A DNA stretch of 64,000 nt from Lunularia cruciata. Its lineage: Eukaryota > Streptophyta > Marchantiopsida > Lunulariales > Lunulariaceae. Shown one piece after another: positions 11,079-21,539 of the stretch. The notes under the pieces were generated by a model. That model saw only the letters and a program-made list of their open reading frames with translations. It was not told where the DNA came from and made no database searches. The position numbers and the translations under genes were made by a program. The stretch is from assembly GCA_948567375.1 (NCBI GenBank), contig OX419761.1, positions 15,812,501 through 15,876,500 on the forward strand, given 5' to 3'. The number at the start of each line of letters is the position of its first letter. Position 1 is the first letter of the stretch.

Positions 11079-13800
11079 TTGATTTGTCCCATAATGGATG
11101 ACTGGTCGTATTCCATTGGAGCTTGGTGCAATGATGAAAGTGAGAGTCCTGAGTTAGTTCAGAATGTGCTTTACGGCAATAGTCCCGTCTCATTGAGCAT
11201 ATGCTCTGGCTTACATCAACTTGATTTGAGCGTTAACAACTTGACAAGAGACATACCGTTGAAGCTAGGGGAATTGGCAGAGTTGCAATTGTTATGGTTG
11301 CATAACGATTCGCTTATTGGTCCTATGGCCGTCTCATGGAGCAAATGCTCACGTTTACAGCAGCATGACTTGAGTGTAAACCATTCACAGGAGAGATACT
11401 GACGGAGATGGGGAAATTAGGCGATGTTCTCTATGACCACCTACGTACAGGAGGAATACCGACAGAGCTGGGCACTTGAAAGACTTGCAGAGTTTACTCT
11501 TGTATGACAATCCACTTGCAGGTGCTATTCCCGTCTCATCGAGCAAACGCTTACTGTAACAGCAACTTGATTTGAGCTTCAACAGCTCGATTGGATAAAT
11601 GCCGGCAGAGCTAGGAGCATTGGAGTTTAAGCAGTTGTGCTTATGGGGGAGTAAACTTACCGGCGCTATCCCTGCATCACTCAGCAGATGCTCGACGTTA
11701 CAGCACCTTCCGCTGACAGTAGACTATTTGACAGGAGAGATCCCAGTTGAGCTAAGAGAGTTGCGGAATTTGCAATTTTATGCTTGTATAAGAATTCACT
11801 CACCGGTATTATTCCTGTCACACTGAGCAAAACCTCACGCTTACAGCAGCTTCATTTAATAATAACAGCTTGACAGGCTAGATAACGGTTGAGCTAGGAG
11901 CGTTGAGAGAGTTGCAGACCTTTTACGATTAGTCCTTGTGGGTGCATTAGTCTCACAACACAACAGTATGAATGGTGAGTGAGATTATTAAGGTGCAATG
12001 CCGGTTGAGCGTAGTTTATGAGACTTAACAACGTGAAGTAAACAATGACGAGAATAAGAATAAGTATCAAAACCAGGTCCAACATAATATGAGTATTTCT
12101 TTTTAAAATTTAGAACGGTGCCATCAAACACTTCTGAACCAGGTCAGAGGAACAATTAAAAATGTTTTCCAAAAGGATAATAACATATAACAACTATTTT
12201 AATATTGGAATGCTCAATTTTAATACTGGAATGCTAAATCTTCAAGGAAGCAAAATAGAGCCCTTGTGGATCTTTGTTTAAGGTCTCAAATGGAGTTGTA
12301 TCCTTATGGCAATGGACTAACAGGTACTATTCCAGTTTCATTAGAAAAATTCAACAGGCTGCAGGCACTTGATCTGATAGCAATCTGATGGGGAAGGTTT
12401 ATCTGGAGCTAGGGCAGTTGACAGATTTGAAGAATCTTATCCTCTACGAGAATGAACTCACTGCCAGCATTCCAGTTCCCTAGCAAATTGCTTTCAGCGA
12501 AAGTGGCTTGATCTGGCTACAAACAACTTAGCAGGAGAGATACCGTCAGGGCTTGGGGGCCTGATAGAGGTGCGGTGTATGTACCTGGAGGACAAAGGAA
12601 TTCACAGGTACTATCCCCTTATCGATTGGGCAACTTTGGAGGTTGCTCCCTCTCCGGATTCGTGGAAAGCCGGCTTTCCACTAATCGAATCACAGGTTTC
12701 ATTGATCTCTGGGTAAATGCTCGACATTGGGGACTCTGCAACTGCATATGAATCGACTTTCAGGATCGATACCTTTGAGCCTCGGTACTTAAAAGACCTG
12801 AGAGCATTGCTGGTGTTTGGAAATCAGCTTTCTGCCATTATTCTAAAAATTTGGGCTCCTCTCTACATGCTCTGGAAAATCGTGATACAGTACTTCTGAC
12901 AATCAGCTGGAAGGTCATATACCACATTACGTCGGCAGTTTAACCTCGTTAGTTCAACTCCGACCTGGCCACAATAGAATCAATGGACTCCTACCAAGTA
13001 GTCTCGGTCGGAACGAGAGCTCACTGGAAATTCTCACAGTTGCAAACAATCTGATCAGCGGTCCAATTCCTGCTTCTTTAGGTGATTGGATTGCGTTGCT
13101 GACCACTCTCCAGGTCCTGGACCTCCCAAACAAAAGGTTTTACGAGTCTCTCCTAGAAAGCTTATCAAAGTTGCAAGGTTTCACACGCTCAAATGAAACA
13201 GCATTGGGTTCAACAACAGTGGGGAGGTCCTTAAGGAAAACTTGGTGGTGTTTGCTAAGGGCCAAGATCTCCATCTGGAATACTTGGTATCATTTCGAAC
13301 TTCCTTTGACATATCCCGAAACCATTTCACCGAACCCATTCCTGAGGCCTTTGGCAGTCTTCGCAGAATGTTGTGCTTCACTCTTTCCGGCAACAGGTTT
13401 GAAGGGTCCATAAGTTCCAGTCTCTCAAATCTCACTACGTTGGAATCCTTGGATCTTTGGTTACGACTTGACCGGGAGGATAACGGTGAGCTTTGCGCAG
13501 TATACGAATTTGAGTTATCTCAATGTGAGCTTCAACGATTGAGAAGGGTCGATTCCTATTTCTACCCAACTTCAGTAGATGAAGGCGACAATGTTCGAAC
13601 GAAATCCTGGACTCTGCGTTTTGCCCATGTAGAGAGTCTTCGAAACCCGGGAAAGTCAATCCCGCAGTGTCGAGAGCTAAGGACATCCATGACAAATTGC
13701 CATAGAGGGTCAATGCGTTGGTCTCGTTTTCTGCCTGTTTAGTGAGACTCGTAGTAGGCTTTATTGTTTCAGTAGCAGTTCTTTGGTTCGAAGAGCTTAA
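11079..13800 (+). pseudogene. RLP-A, heavily decayed LRR receptor-like protein
   Basis: Fragments of extracellular-type LRRs (L--L-LS-N-LTG-IP--LG-L) run in shifting frames through the stretch, for example LHQLDLSVNNLTRDIP near 11,212 and FDISRNHFTEPIPEAFGSL near 13,308. The order of the last third follows RLP-B and RLP-C: LRRs, a non-LRR island around 13,230-13,300, four LRRs, and remnants of the Cys-rich cap (about 13,600) and membrane region (13,730-13,790). RLPs are cell-surface receptors without a kinase. At least ten frame changes and stops, plus an unrelated insertion at about 11,960-12,300, rule out function. It keeps a sense codon (AGG, 13,477-13,479) where RLP-B and RLP-C share a TGA. 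Confidence 0.8.
12048..12300 (-). repeat. Unnamed repeat inserted in RLP-A
   Basis: The sequence interrupts the LRR-coding remnant and is the reverse complement of 29,575-29,790. Shared words are ggtgccatcaaacac, ctgaaccaggtca, aataacatataacaact and caatcttcaagga. No ORF or clear end structure is seen. Its true left limit may lie near 11,960. Confidence 0.6.
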
Positions 13801-14210
13801 GACGCTTCATGTTTCAGTAGCATTTCCATGGGGCCTCTATACATCGAACGTAAATGTACATCCTTCCAGGACAGTTCAATCGTTTAAAGACAATCACGAG
13901 TGCACTATTTTCTCGAACACTATTTGTCTGTATTGAGATATTCGTGCAAATGCCACCACTGCAGATAAATGAGATTCCAATTTCTGATATGCAATATCAG
14001 ACACTCTCTCTGAACTCTCTAAACTCCCTAAACTCTCTTAACGATATTGATATTGATCTATCACCCGCAACAATCACCAAATTCCACACCCAAGGAATAA
14101 ATAATATACTGACATCTTAGAATTTGAAATGATGCAACTGTTCATCATCCACTGTTCTTGTATTGACTGATACTTCTGCTCGTGGAGTACAATTCTAGAA
14201 CAGGGGAGAA
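13801..14210 (+). other. 3' flank of RLP-A
   Basis: It matches the region after RLP-B (38,480-39,150), for example caaatgccaccactgcag against caaattccaccgctgcgg. It contains a small period-9 array (ctctctaaa-type, 14,006-14,041) whose translation LNSLNSLNSLN is accidental. Confidence 0.55.
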
Positions 14211-14690
14211 CATTATGAAAGAGAACGTTGGCCCGCGAAAACAGAGCCCATGTCATTCGTAGATGCTACTTGAAACTCTCACGAAATCAATTGAGAAAGA
14301 TCGGTGGTTATTCTCAAAGACTAAAGCACATTATGAAAGAAGAACGTCGGGCCGAGGAAACAGAGCCTAGGTCATTCGCATGGTTTACTTGAAACACTCA
14401 CAGAATCAATTGAGAAAGGGAGAGGTGGATGTTCTCAGAGACCAAAGCACATTATGAAAGAAGAACGTCAGGCGGCGAAAACAGAGCCTACGTCATTCGT
14501 AGGGGTTACTTGAAACACTCAGAGTCAATTGCGAGAGAGACCGGTGCTTGTGCTCAGAAACCAAAACACATTATGGAAAGAGAACGTTGGGCAGCGAAAA
14601 CAGAGCATCTGTCATTCGTAGGGGATACTTGAAATACTCACAGAGGTAACTGAGAAAGAGACCGGTGTTTGTTCTCAGAGACCAAAACTG
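14211..14690 (+). repeat. About 119-bp minisatellite, four copies
   Basis: The word cattatg-aa starts units at 14,211, 14,329, 14,450 and 14,569 (periods 118, 121 and 119). Each unit holds gaacgt-ggc-g-g, aaacagagc, tcattcgta and ctcagagaccaaa. After RLP-B the same place has only one unit (39,150-39,260), so the array grew after the units separated or shrank there. Confidence 0.85.
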
Positions 14691-15400
14691 GTGTTAGGGA
14701 CCAAACTGTGTGTACATCGGTGATCGGACATGTTCCATCTGTAGTTGTCCAATCCCTAGTATCAGCTCCATAGCCAAAATGTGACGCAAGTCCAACCAAA
14801 TCTGCTGCAAAATCCAGCATCACATGAAATCTGCGACTTCTTGGCTTCCGTGATCAGAACCAAACAGTTGACAACCTCCATACCCCAAACAGACCACAAC
14901 AAAGAATCACACCACATTTCCACCATTCTGCATGGTGGAAATGTGACATCCTCTCTCGAGGGTCATCGTCTTCCGCCCAGCAAGGGCCTGGATTTCCACA
15001 ACTCCTGTGATGTCGATGTTTCAAGGCTTTGGCAATCCTTCTGAAGTCCTTAGCGACAAGTGGACTGCTTAGCGGTGTTCGTCCATACGGATTCCACAAC
15101 TCATGTAATCTCGATCTTTCTTCAAGGCTCTGGCAAGGCCTTTTGCAGGATGTAAGGACAAGCGGACTGGTTAGCCCATTTTACCTCTTGTGTCTTCTCC
15201 TTGTACGGCTTGATGGGATCTTCCCATCCTTCTTGTTATCCTGCACGGTCAGCTTTTCTCTCCGTTAGCTATGTTTTCCCGTTGGTCCAACTTGGAGCTA
15301 CTTGTCGGCACCGCTAATTCTAGGTATGACCAGCTGTCACTCTCGGCAGAGGTCTTCTTTCAGTAAGAGAAAAAGACATGCCATACTTGGAGATACTCTC
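14691..15400 (+). repeat. Dispersed repeat family R2, copy b
   Basis: It carries the R2 landmarks agccaaaatgtgacgcaagtccaacc, tgaaatctgcgacttcttgg, cagaccacaacaaagaatcac and ccaccattctgcatgg, then two ctcctgtgatgtcgatg / ctcatgtaatctcgatc units about 100 bp apart. It runs on into a module with the dispersed hairpin at 15,212-15,228. It is non-coding. Confidence 0.65.
15212..15228 (+). repeat. Dispersed hairpin motif gatggga-tct-tcccatc
   Basis: Seven-base arms with a three-base loop sit in a conserved context (tacggctt before, cttctt after). Other copies are at 44,122-44,138, 23,260-23,277 and 23,708-23,724 on the + strand, and 17,708-17,723 and 30,712-30,728 on the minus strand. All lie in R1/R2-type repeat DNA. 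The motif may be the end structure or a transcript hairpin of that element. Confidence 0.7.
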
Positions 15401-15830
15401 GCATGGCGATTCCTGCATTGTCTTCGTGGTTAACATACAAAAATACCATAATCCGGAAAGAATGGAACTTAGCAAATTTAAGAATAATAATCAGGACAGC
15501 ATGCAGTTATTAAACCACGCAGGATATCATGCATTTATGAAACAGAGCTAAATTAGACATGCTTCCAGCAAGCCTCTGGAGGCTCCTCACGCAACGAAAT
15601 TTTTGTTTATGGGATTCTTTGATCAATTGAATAAATTATTTCTCTTGCGGGTAACAGAGTTGCGAAACCCCACAATAAGGCTTAGCATAAACTGGTTAAT
15701 GAGCCCTGGAAATATACTATATATAAGTTCAAGGAAAGGGCACCACCGTATTCATGTTGTGAGAGGGGAGTGAGTTTTGCGCCTTTTCCGTACCTTCTTC
15801 GTAAAACATCGTGAGAACTTAAACTTTTAT
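15401..15830 (+). repeat. Repeat module shared with 44,280-44,700 (R1-related)
   Basis: Words in common with the stretch upstream of NLR-2 are ataccataatccg, caggacatcatgcagttatt, acgcaggatatcatgcatttatgaaaca, gatcaattgaataaattatttctc and actatatata. A TATA-like actatatata lies at about 15,714-15,724. It resembles the left part of R1 (for example gagttgcgaaac--cacaataagg). It is non-coding. Confidence 0.6.
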
Positions 15831-16619
15831 AAACCCAAATTGTAAGAATATATCTTTGGTGTATTTACATCTTTCTGGCAATAAAATAGATAAAAGTCCT
15901 AAAGGATGTTGCTTTTAATTTTCTTGCTTGAAAAATAAGCCAAAACCACTAAGTTTTTTTTGGAACAGATAATAATCCAAAAATATCATTCAAAAATGGC
16001 AATCAAATATAATTTAATATCTATACATCTGTACAAATAAAAACCGCTAACTGAAACAAAACTGCAACTCCGAAACTATGCATCTTTATACCACTTATGG
16101 AGTAACTAAAGACTCAATAGGTTTTGCATTAACCTTCCATGGAGTGGATAAGACATAAGAATGTTTTATCCTTCTGCATTTTGACATGTCTTCCCGTCCT
16201 TTTTGTTATCATGCGAGTTTGCTTTGTTCCTTAAAGAGGATTAAGCCAAAACCATTTAAGGTCTTGAAACCTATCTTTAGGTCATGAATCATTTAAAGAA
16301 TAGATATTAACATAAACAATTATAGAAAAATAAATTTAGAATAGATATAGGAATTTATTTTTTTAAATAGCTTGAACCGAAAAAAAATAAAACAAGTTTT
16401 AATGTCTCTATAATTTGGGATTTTTAATTTTTATAAAACCACAGTCAAATCACTAATAACTATGTGGCCAAAATCCATTACAAACCTTTTGAAGATAAAT
16501 AGATACTTTATAAAGGTCATCGCCCGAGAACGCTGCAAAGTGACCAACACTCTATCTAAGGTAGGAAGTGAGCATGGCTTAGGAGACGGCCATAGCTCCT
16601 CACTCAATAAGTAGGGCAA
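15831..16619. other. AT-rich intergenic stretch
   Basis: I see no gene. Phrases such as aagccaaaaccac(t)aag occur twice (15,938 and 16,243), which points to decayed repeat DNA. Confidence 0.4.
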
Positions 16620-17352
16620 AAGTACACTGGTTAAAAAATAGGGCTAAAATACAGCAAGTCTGTCCAGGTCCTTCACACTACCAGATTCTGGTTATAGAAT
16701 TCCTATTATCATTTGAGGAATTATCTCTCTCTTGCGTAAAAATGAGTTGCAGACAAGGAGATAAGCATAAACTATTGCATCATGAATCCTTGGGAACATA
16801 GGAAACATCCAAACAAAGAAAAACACCACCATATTCAAGTCGCAAGATGTGAGTGAGTCCGCGTATGTACATTGAGCCTTGAGCCTTGAGCGTATGTATT
16901 ATCACAAAGAATATAAAAGTTGTGAAATTTTAAGCTGCCACCAAACTTATTTCAAAACTTTCTCTCTGAATAGTGTGCAGACGCATCGTCCTCACAAAGC
17001 AGCGCGTGTGAAATATACAAACCAGGAGAATTGACATGTTAAGAATCAGCGCAATACAAGGATCAAACTCTTTGAACCCATAGCTTCTAGTAACTTAAAG
17101 TAGTGTCACCTCAAATGAATACACAAGTTGATACTTCAGAATAATGAATTTATGAACTTTAAATAACTCTGATTCCAACCAGCTTTATAGCTAGGCGTTT
17201 CTTAACAAGTGATAAAGCGGCTACTTCCCATCCTAATTTCGAGGAACAAACACATAAAAGAGAAGCTAACGTAATCATATACAAAGTAAAGATTTCACCC
17301 AACAACCTCCGAAGATTAGTAACGTTGCCCGCAAAAGTACCAGCGAGATTTT
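16620..17352 (+). repeat. Dispersed repeat family R1, copy b
   Basis: This copy runs from atagggctaaaatacag and the agttgcagacaaggagataagcat landmark to aacgttgcccgcaaaagtac. It is most like copy c at 20,051-20,692, with both containing cagcgcgtgtgaaatat and ccagctttatag. Its right end carries the left end of a second M2 element (from about 17,316), cut off at about 17,352. Confidence 0.7.
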
Positions 17353-18609
17353 CTCCATTCTCAACCTGAAACCTGAGATTGGATGAAGAACATGATTATG
17401 AATTATTTCTTTGCAAGCGTTTGGTCAATTTGGATGGGAGTTATGCTCACGGATTATTTCACTAGAAGAATTTATTCAATCTGTCTGAGTGCTGCATGTA
17501 ATGCGGGCAAGGCATATAAAATTGCATTGCAACCGACGTTGCGATCGATTCTCGTTAGCGGTCAAACGTCATACAGTGAAAACATATTAAACAATTATAT
17601 GAAGAAATTCGAGCAAACAATATTATATTGTGAAATTTCTCTAAAAATTAAGAGGATAAACTAGTGTTAAACTCAAGGAGAAAGAGACCGTAGAGAATAA
17701 CAAGGAGGATGGGAAGATCTATCAGACCTTGCAAAGACGTGAATAACTATATCGGGAGGAGGTATCGGGTATCGGGAGGAGGAGTACGGGAGAGGGAGGG
17801 AAGTAAGAGGGAAGATTTATATTTTTTAGGGTTCTCTAGCATATAGTGAGTGAATAGCCTATTATGTTTGTATTTTAATTTTGGATCCATTGGAATTAGA
17901 TTGAAGACCACGGAGAATTGAATAGAGAGTTATATAGATTGTTAGATTTTTTTAGGGTTTAGAGTGATTATTAGATTAGAGTGATAGGTATAGAATTTTC
18001 ATTTTTAATTTGTTTGTTTTCATGATTAAGTTTTCACTGTAATTTAATTAAAAAAATTTAGATATGGAAATTGAAAATTATGAGAATTTATAGCTTTTAA
18101 GGTTTGGAGAGATTATATTTTCTTGTGTGAGAGGTGGTGGTTTTGGAGGTATGGGGAGATATAGAGAGGAGTATCATGTGTTACTATCTTTATTCTTGCG
18201 GTAGCCATGGCTATACCTTCCCATGTGTGGTTGCCTAAAGTGGCTCATGATACACCATGCTTAGTGGATCTTTGATACTCTACCTTGCAAGGGATAAAGA
18301 CCCATGTGTGAAAGATGCACAAGGATTATGATTGGACCACTTGGGATGTCCACGTGAAGCGAGTGATCACATCAATAGCAATGACACTCGGGTTACACAC
18401 ACTTCTTCTATTTCTTTGTTGATTGTTCTAGGGATATTGATCGAGTCATGGGAGTGGTTAGCTTCTCAAGCGGGTTGCATTTTGGGGTTATTTGAGACTA
18501 GTTTTCCATATCCTCAACTATTAATAGGCTACATCGCACACTCCATGATGAGACTAGACAGGCTTTTTGCCTACCACGCGATTAATTGGCACATGATACC
18601 TTGGACGAG
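17353..18609. other. Intergenic stretch between R1-b and the gypsy LTR
   Basis: Short frames at 17,383-17,664 and 18,332-18,637 have no recognisable domain and no homologue in the window, so I do not call them. A G-rich run at 17,754-17,811 could form a four-stranded structure. At 17,950-17,965 a single tttagggtttag resembles a telomere repeat but is too short to matter. Confidence 0.4.
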
Positions 18610-19032
18610 TGTAACAATATGGAGTTTAGCGACGTAGTTAATAAAGCTAACAAAATAGAAAATAAACCAACTTAGCCTAGAATATTCCAAAAGCATCTAG
18701 GAAGCTTCTTGGGAAGCTTCCCGACTAGTTAACTTGCACCCCAAGCAGGTAGCTTCTAGAAGGAAGCTTCTAGAAGCTTCTAACTAGCTTAGCTTACATG
18801 CCAAGTAGGCGGCTTCTAGAAGGAAGCTTCTTGAGAAGCTTCTTGGTTAACTTGGCTTGCACTCTAAGAACGGCTCAAGGAAGCTTCTTGAGAAGTTTCT
18901 CAAGGGCCTTGTATGCTACCTATAAATACCAAAGCTGAAACTCATGTTAGGCATTTGGAGTTTTTCCACATTCAAGTGTCCCAATGTGAACTTCCATTCT
19001 CCTATTTCTCTCCTCGGTTTTGGTCTTTTACA
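18610..19032 (+). mobile_element. Ty3-gypsy-type 5' LTR with heat-shock-element array
   Basis: The segment begins TGTAACAAT and ends CA. It is followed after one base by a tRNA-iMet primer binding site, as expected of a 5' LTR of about 423 bp. A TATA box (tataaat) lies at 18,921-18,927. The 200 bp before the TATA box are packed with alternating GAA/TTC units: 18,701-18,720, 18,754-18,780 and 18,814-18,842, then 18,880-18,899. One run, GAAgcTTCtaGAAgcTTC at 18,763-18,780, is a perfect four-unit heat-shock element. Heat-shock factors bind such arrays, so heat-induced transcription of the element is likely. No second LTR is in the window. Confidence 0.75.
18701..18899 (+). promoter_or_regulatory. 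Cluster of heat-shock elements (nGAAnnTTCn)
   Basis: At least eight GAAnnTTC or TTCnnGAA pairs lie between 18,701 and 18,899, ending 20 bp before the TATA box. Several are joined with correct 5-bp spacing into three- or four-unit elements. The GAAGCTTC cores also make HindIII sites. This is direct pattern evidence; binding by HSF is inferred from the known consensus. Confidence 0.75.
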
Positions 19033-19033
19033 T

Positions 19034-19045
19034 TGGTATCAGAGC
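19034..19045 (+). other. Primer binding site, tRNA-iMet type
   Basis: TGGTATCAGAGC matches the 3' end of plant initiator methionine tRNA, the usual primer of plant LTR retrotransposons. It lies one base after the LTR end. Confidence 0.9.
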
Positions 19046-19279
19046 AGAAATGGGATACATGGAATTTATAGATCACAAAATCCACTTCCACCAAACCATT
19101 GGGATTTTTGTGTCCAAGTACTACCCAAGCATTGTTTCATACAATTCATCACCTCGCACTTTGGACAAGATTTCCTATATATGTTCACCATATTTGAGGA
19201 ACCCTTGGTACTTCCAGCGGTAACTTATGGAGAACGGTGGACGTGTTGTTTCTATGTGTTAATAAATTAGATGAATTAG

Positions 19280-20040
19280 GGGTGGTGTGATAAAGTAGCA
19301 ACCATGGCGGCAATACCCGATGCTATCCTTTCTATGTAGCAACAAATAGAGCACCTCACTTGATTGTTGGATGAACTAGATCTTTGACAACAAGAGCATG
19401 AAGAGAGAGTACCAATTTGAGAAGGAGAAGATTGGATTAAATTCCCTAAACCCAAGGTATTTGAAGGTAAGAATCTCCCGAGTGTAGTGGAGAATTTTAT
19501 GTTTGACTGCAAACGTTATTTTGAAGCTACCAATCTACAAGACGAGCAAAAATAGATTCTCTTGGCTTCTAGTCAATTGGATGGAGTAGCAAAGCTATGG
19601 TAGAGATTCCGAGTGGAGCGAGCTGACTGAAAAATTGTTGTACCAATCTTGACATGGGTAAAATTCAAGAGCGCAATAGTTAGTTTATTCTAAGCTATAA
19701 ATACCACATGAGCTGCAGAGGATAAGTTGGCAGAGTTGAAATAGATTGGCTCTGTAAGAAGTTACATCACGTAGTTCCAAAACACCATCATGGAAATTCC
19801 ATGTATATTGGTAGGTGAAGTTGTGGATCGATTGTGAGGGGCTTGAAGGCAAGAACCAAATTAGAGGTAACTATGCGAGAACCACAAAACTTGGAGGAAG
19901 CCATGTGGTTGGTCGATTGTTTTGATTCCTCGGTGGTAACAACTTGATATTGACTTCAACCTCGACCTCCATAGAGCCTACTAATACACTACACACGAGT
20001 GGAGGAACCAGCACCAATGGAGATTGATACAATTCTCTAT
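19280..20040 (+). pseudogene. Ty3-gypsy gag remnant
   Basis: A frame interrupted by many stops reads like a retrotransposon capsid region. It includes a K-F-P-K-P-K-V-F-E-G-K segment near 19,439, followed by blocks of the retrotrans_gag type (YFEATNLQDEQK near 19,528, LDGVAKLW near 19,577, AEDKLAEL near 19,717). Most stops are TAG or TAA where CAG, CAA or TGG would fit, the pattern expected from deamination of methylated C. Gag packages the element RNA. The remnant ends at about 20,040, where R1-c begins. Protease, RT and integrase are absent. Confidence 0.65.
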
Positions 20041-20648
20041 TGAGAAAAAAAGAGTTGCAGACAAGGAGATAAGCATGAACCATTGCATCATGAATCATTG
20101 GAAACATCGAAAACACCCAAACAAAGGAAAAACACCACCATATTCATGTTGCAATATGTGAGTGAGTCCGTATGTATCTTGAGCCTTTTCCCTCTCCCTG
20201 CTCATCACAACAATATAAAAATTGTGAGATTTTAAGCTGCTACCAAACTTATTTCAAAACTTTCTCACTGAATGGTGTGCGCACGGATCGTCCGCACAAA
20301 GCAGCGCGTGTGAAATATTCAGATCAGGAGACTCGTACAAGCATACTCTAATTGACATGTTAAGAATCAGCGCAATACAAGGATCAAACTCTTTGAACCC
20401 ATAGCTTGTAGTCACCTCAAATGAATAGACAAGTTGATACTTCAGAATAATGAATATATGAACTTTAAATGACTCTGATTCCAACCAGCTTTATAGATAG
20501 GCGTTTCTTAACAAGTGATAAAGCGGCTACTTCTCATCCTAATTTCGAGGAACAAACACATAGAAGAGAAGCTAACGTAATCATATACAAAGCTACAGTT
20601 TTGTGATTCAGGGCAACAGACAGATTTTACGCAACAACCTCCGAAGAC

Positions 20649-21006
20649 TAGTAACGTTGCCCGCAAAGTAACAGCGAGATTTTCTCATACTCGTGAATAA
20701 CTGACATGACGCAAGATTAAACGAGGGAATTAAATTAGGGTCAAACTCATGGCTGCGATGGGTATATTTAAGAGAAAATGCGATATTTAATGATAGATCA
20801 TAAAATACAGACGGCGTGGACCATTTTGCTCTCGATCGGAAATCCCCTTGAGGATAATGAATTTCCTGTGCAAACTCTCTTTAAATTCTCAAGAGGGTCA
20901 TTTTCGTTTGTCTGTGAGATTTGTGAAACTCGCGAAATAACAAAATATGATTCACCCCTAACGCGAGTTAAGTTGTATTTAGGGACTTTGCGGATAACGT
21001 TACTAA
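20649..21006 (+). mobile_element. MITE-like element M2 with TA target duplication
   Basis: The left end TAGTAACGTTGCCCGCAAAG and the right end read backwards, TAGTAACGTTATCCGCAAAG, form a terminal inverted repeat of about 20 bp with two mismatches. Counting the outer TA as target duplication gives the signature of Tc1/mariner-related (Stowaway-type) MITEs. No transposase is encoded in the 350 bp between. It interrupts R1-c between gaagac and the R1 tail. The same left end occurs at about 17,316 in R1-b. Confidence 0.7.
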
Positions 21007-21011
21007 CGTCG

Positions 21012-21047
21012 CCCGCAAGGTGTTTCCAAGGAAACACCTTGTGGGCA
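21012..21047. repeat. 36-bp near-perfect palindrome beside M2
   Basis: Arms of 17 bp (GCCCGCAAGGTGTTTCC and its complement, one mismatch) are separated by AA. The outer part, cgcccgcaag, resembles the M2 terminal repeat, so this may be a collapsed or nested M2-type element. Confidence 0.8.
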
Positions 21048-21130
21048 ACTTGGTTTTATTTATTCGTGGACGACTTTTCTGACCCGTAGAGCATACCTGC
21101 GAAACCGCACTCTTCTCCCCGGCCGGCTAT

Positions 21131-21539
21131 GGTGGTCCTTCGAACTTGGTTCGCTCTTATCCAGGTCGTTGTGTTCCCCCGTCCATGTGCATGTCACGAG
21201 TGCAATAGCTAATTCCCATGCGTGAACACGACAAAAACTGGCAGAGCCACCGAGAGATTGTAACGGGATGATAATGATGGACGCTACTCCATCCGTTTCG
21301 CTGATCCTCATCCTCTTCAGCGAGCAGACCATGGAAACAACAACTATGATTGGATATTATTTGTGATTAATCACATCCAATGTGCATCTTAAAATTGAAG
21401 TCCAATATGAACCTTCTGGATTATCCTCTAATGGAACAAAATTCAAATGAGTACATCCGCACTGCTCTATGTTCTCAATTCAACAATGAAGACAATAAGC
21501 TCCATATTGATGATACAAAGGTACCAGAAGAAAAGAAAA
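21131..21539. other. Tail of R1-c and unassigned stretch
   Basis: The first 100 bp continue R1 with a foreign insert of about 70 bp. The rest has short frames only. A 71-codon frame at 21,380-21,595 runs into repeat R3 and has no recognisable motif. Confidence 0.4.

Larger units (their letters stand above)
20051..21130 (+). repeat. Dispersed repeat family R1, copy c (with MITE M2)
   Basis: R1 landmarks run from agagttgcagacaaggagataagcat to cctccgaagactag at 20,649. They continue after a 358-bp insertion with a divergent tail ending accgcactcttctcc-cggccggc. The left part of R1 is missing, cut by the gypsy gag remnant. It is non-coding. Confidence 0.7.

Noticed and set aside
15705-15730. TATA-like word as promoter of a gene
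   Set aside because: It lies in a repeat and no gene follows within several kb; kept only as a note on the repeat.
17383-17664. 93-codon frame starting MKNMIMNYFF
   Set aside because: No recognisable domain, no second copy in the window, AT-rich context; insufficient evidence for a gene.
17945-17965. Telomere-like tttagggtttag
   Set aside because: Less than two full units, so not an interstitial telomere array.
18332-18637. 101-codon frame just before and into the gypsy LTR
   Set aside because: It runs across the LTR border and has no recognised motif; likely accidental.
16744-20692. R1-b and R1-c as a pair of LTRs of one element
   Set aside because: R1-b extends further left than R1-c, other R1 copies are single, and the gypsy fragment between has its own LTR and primer site.
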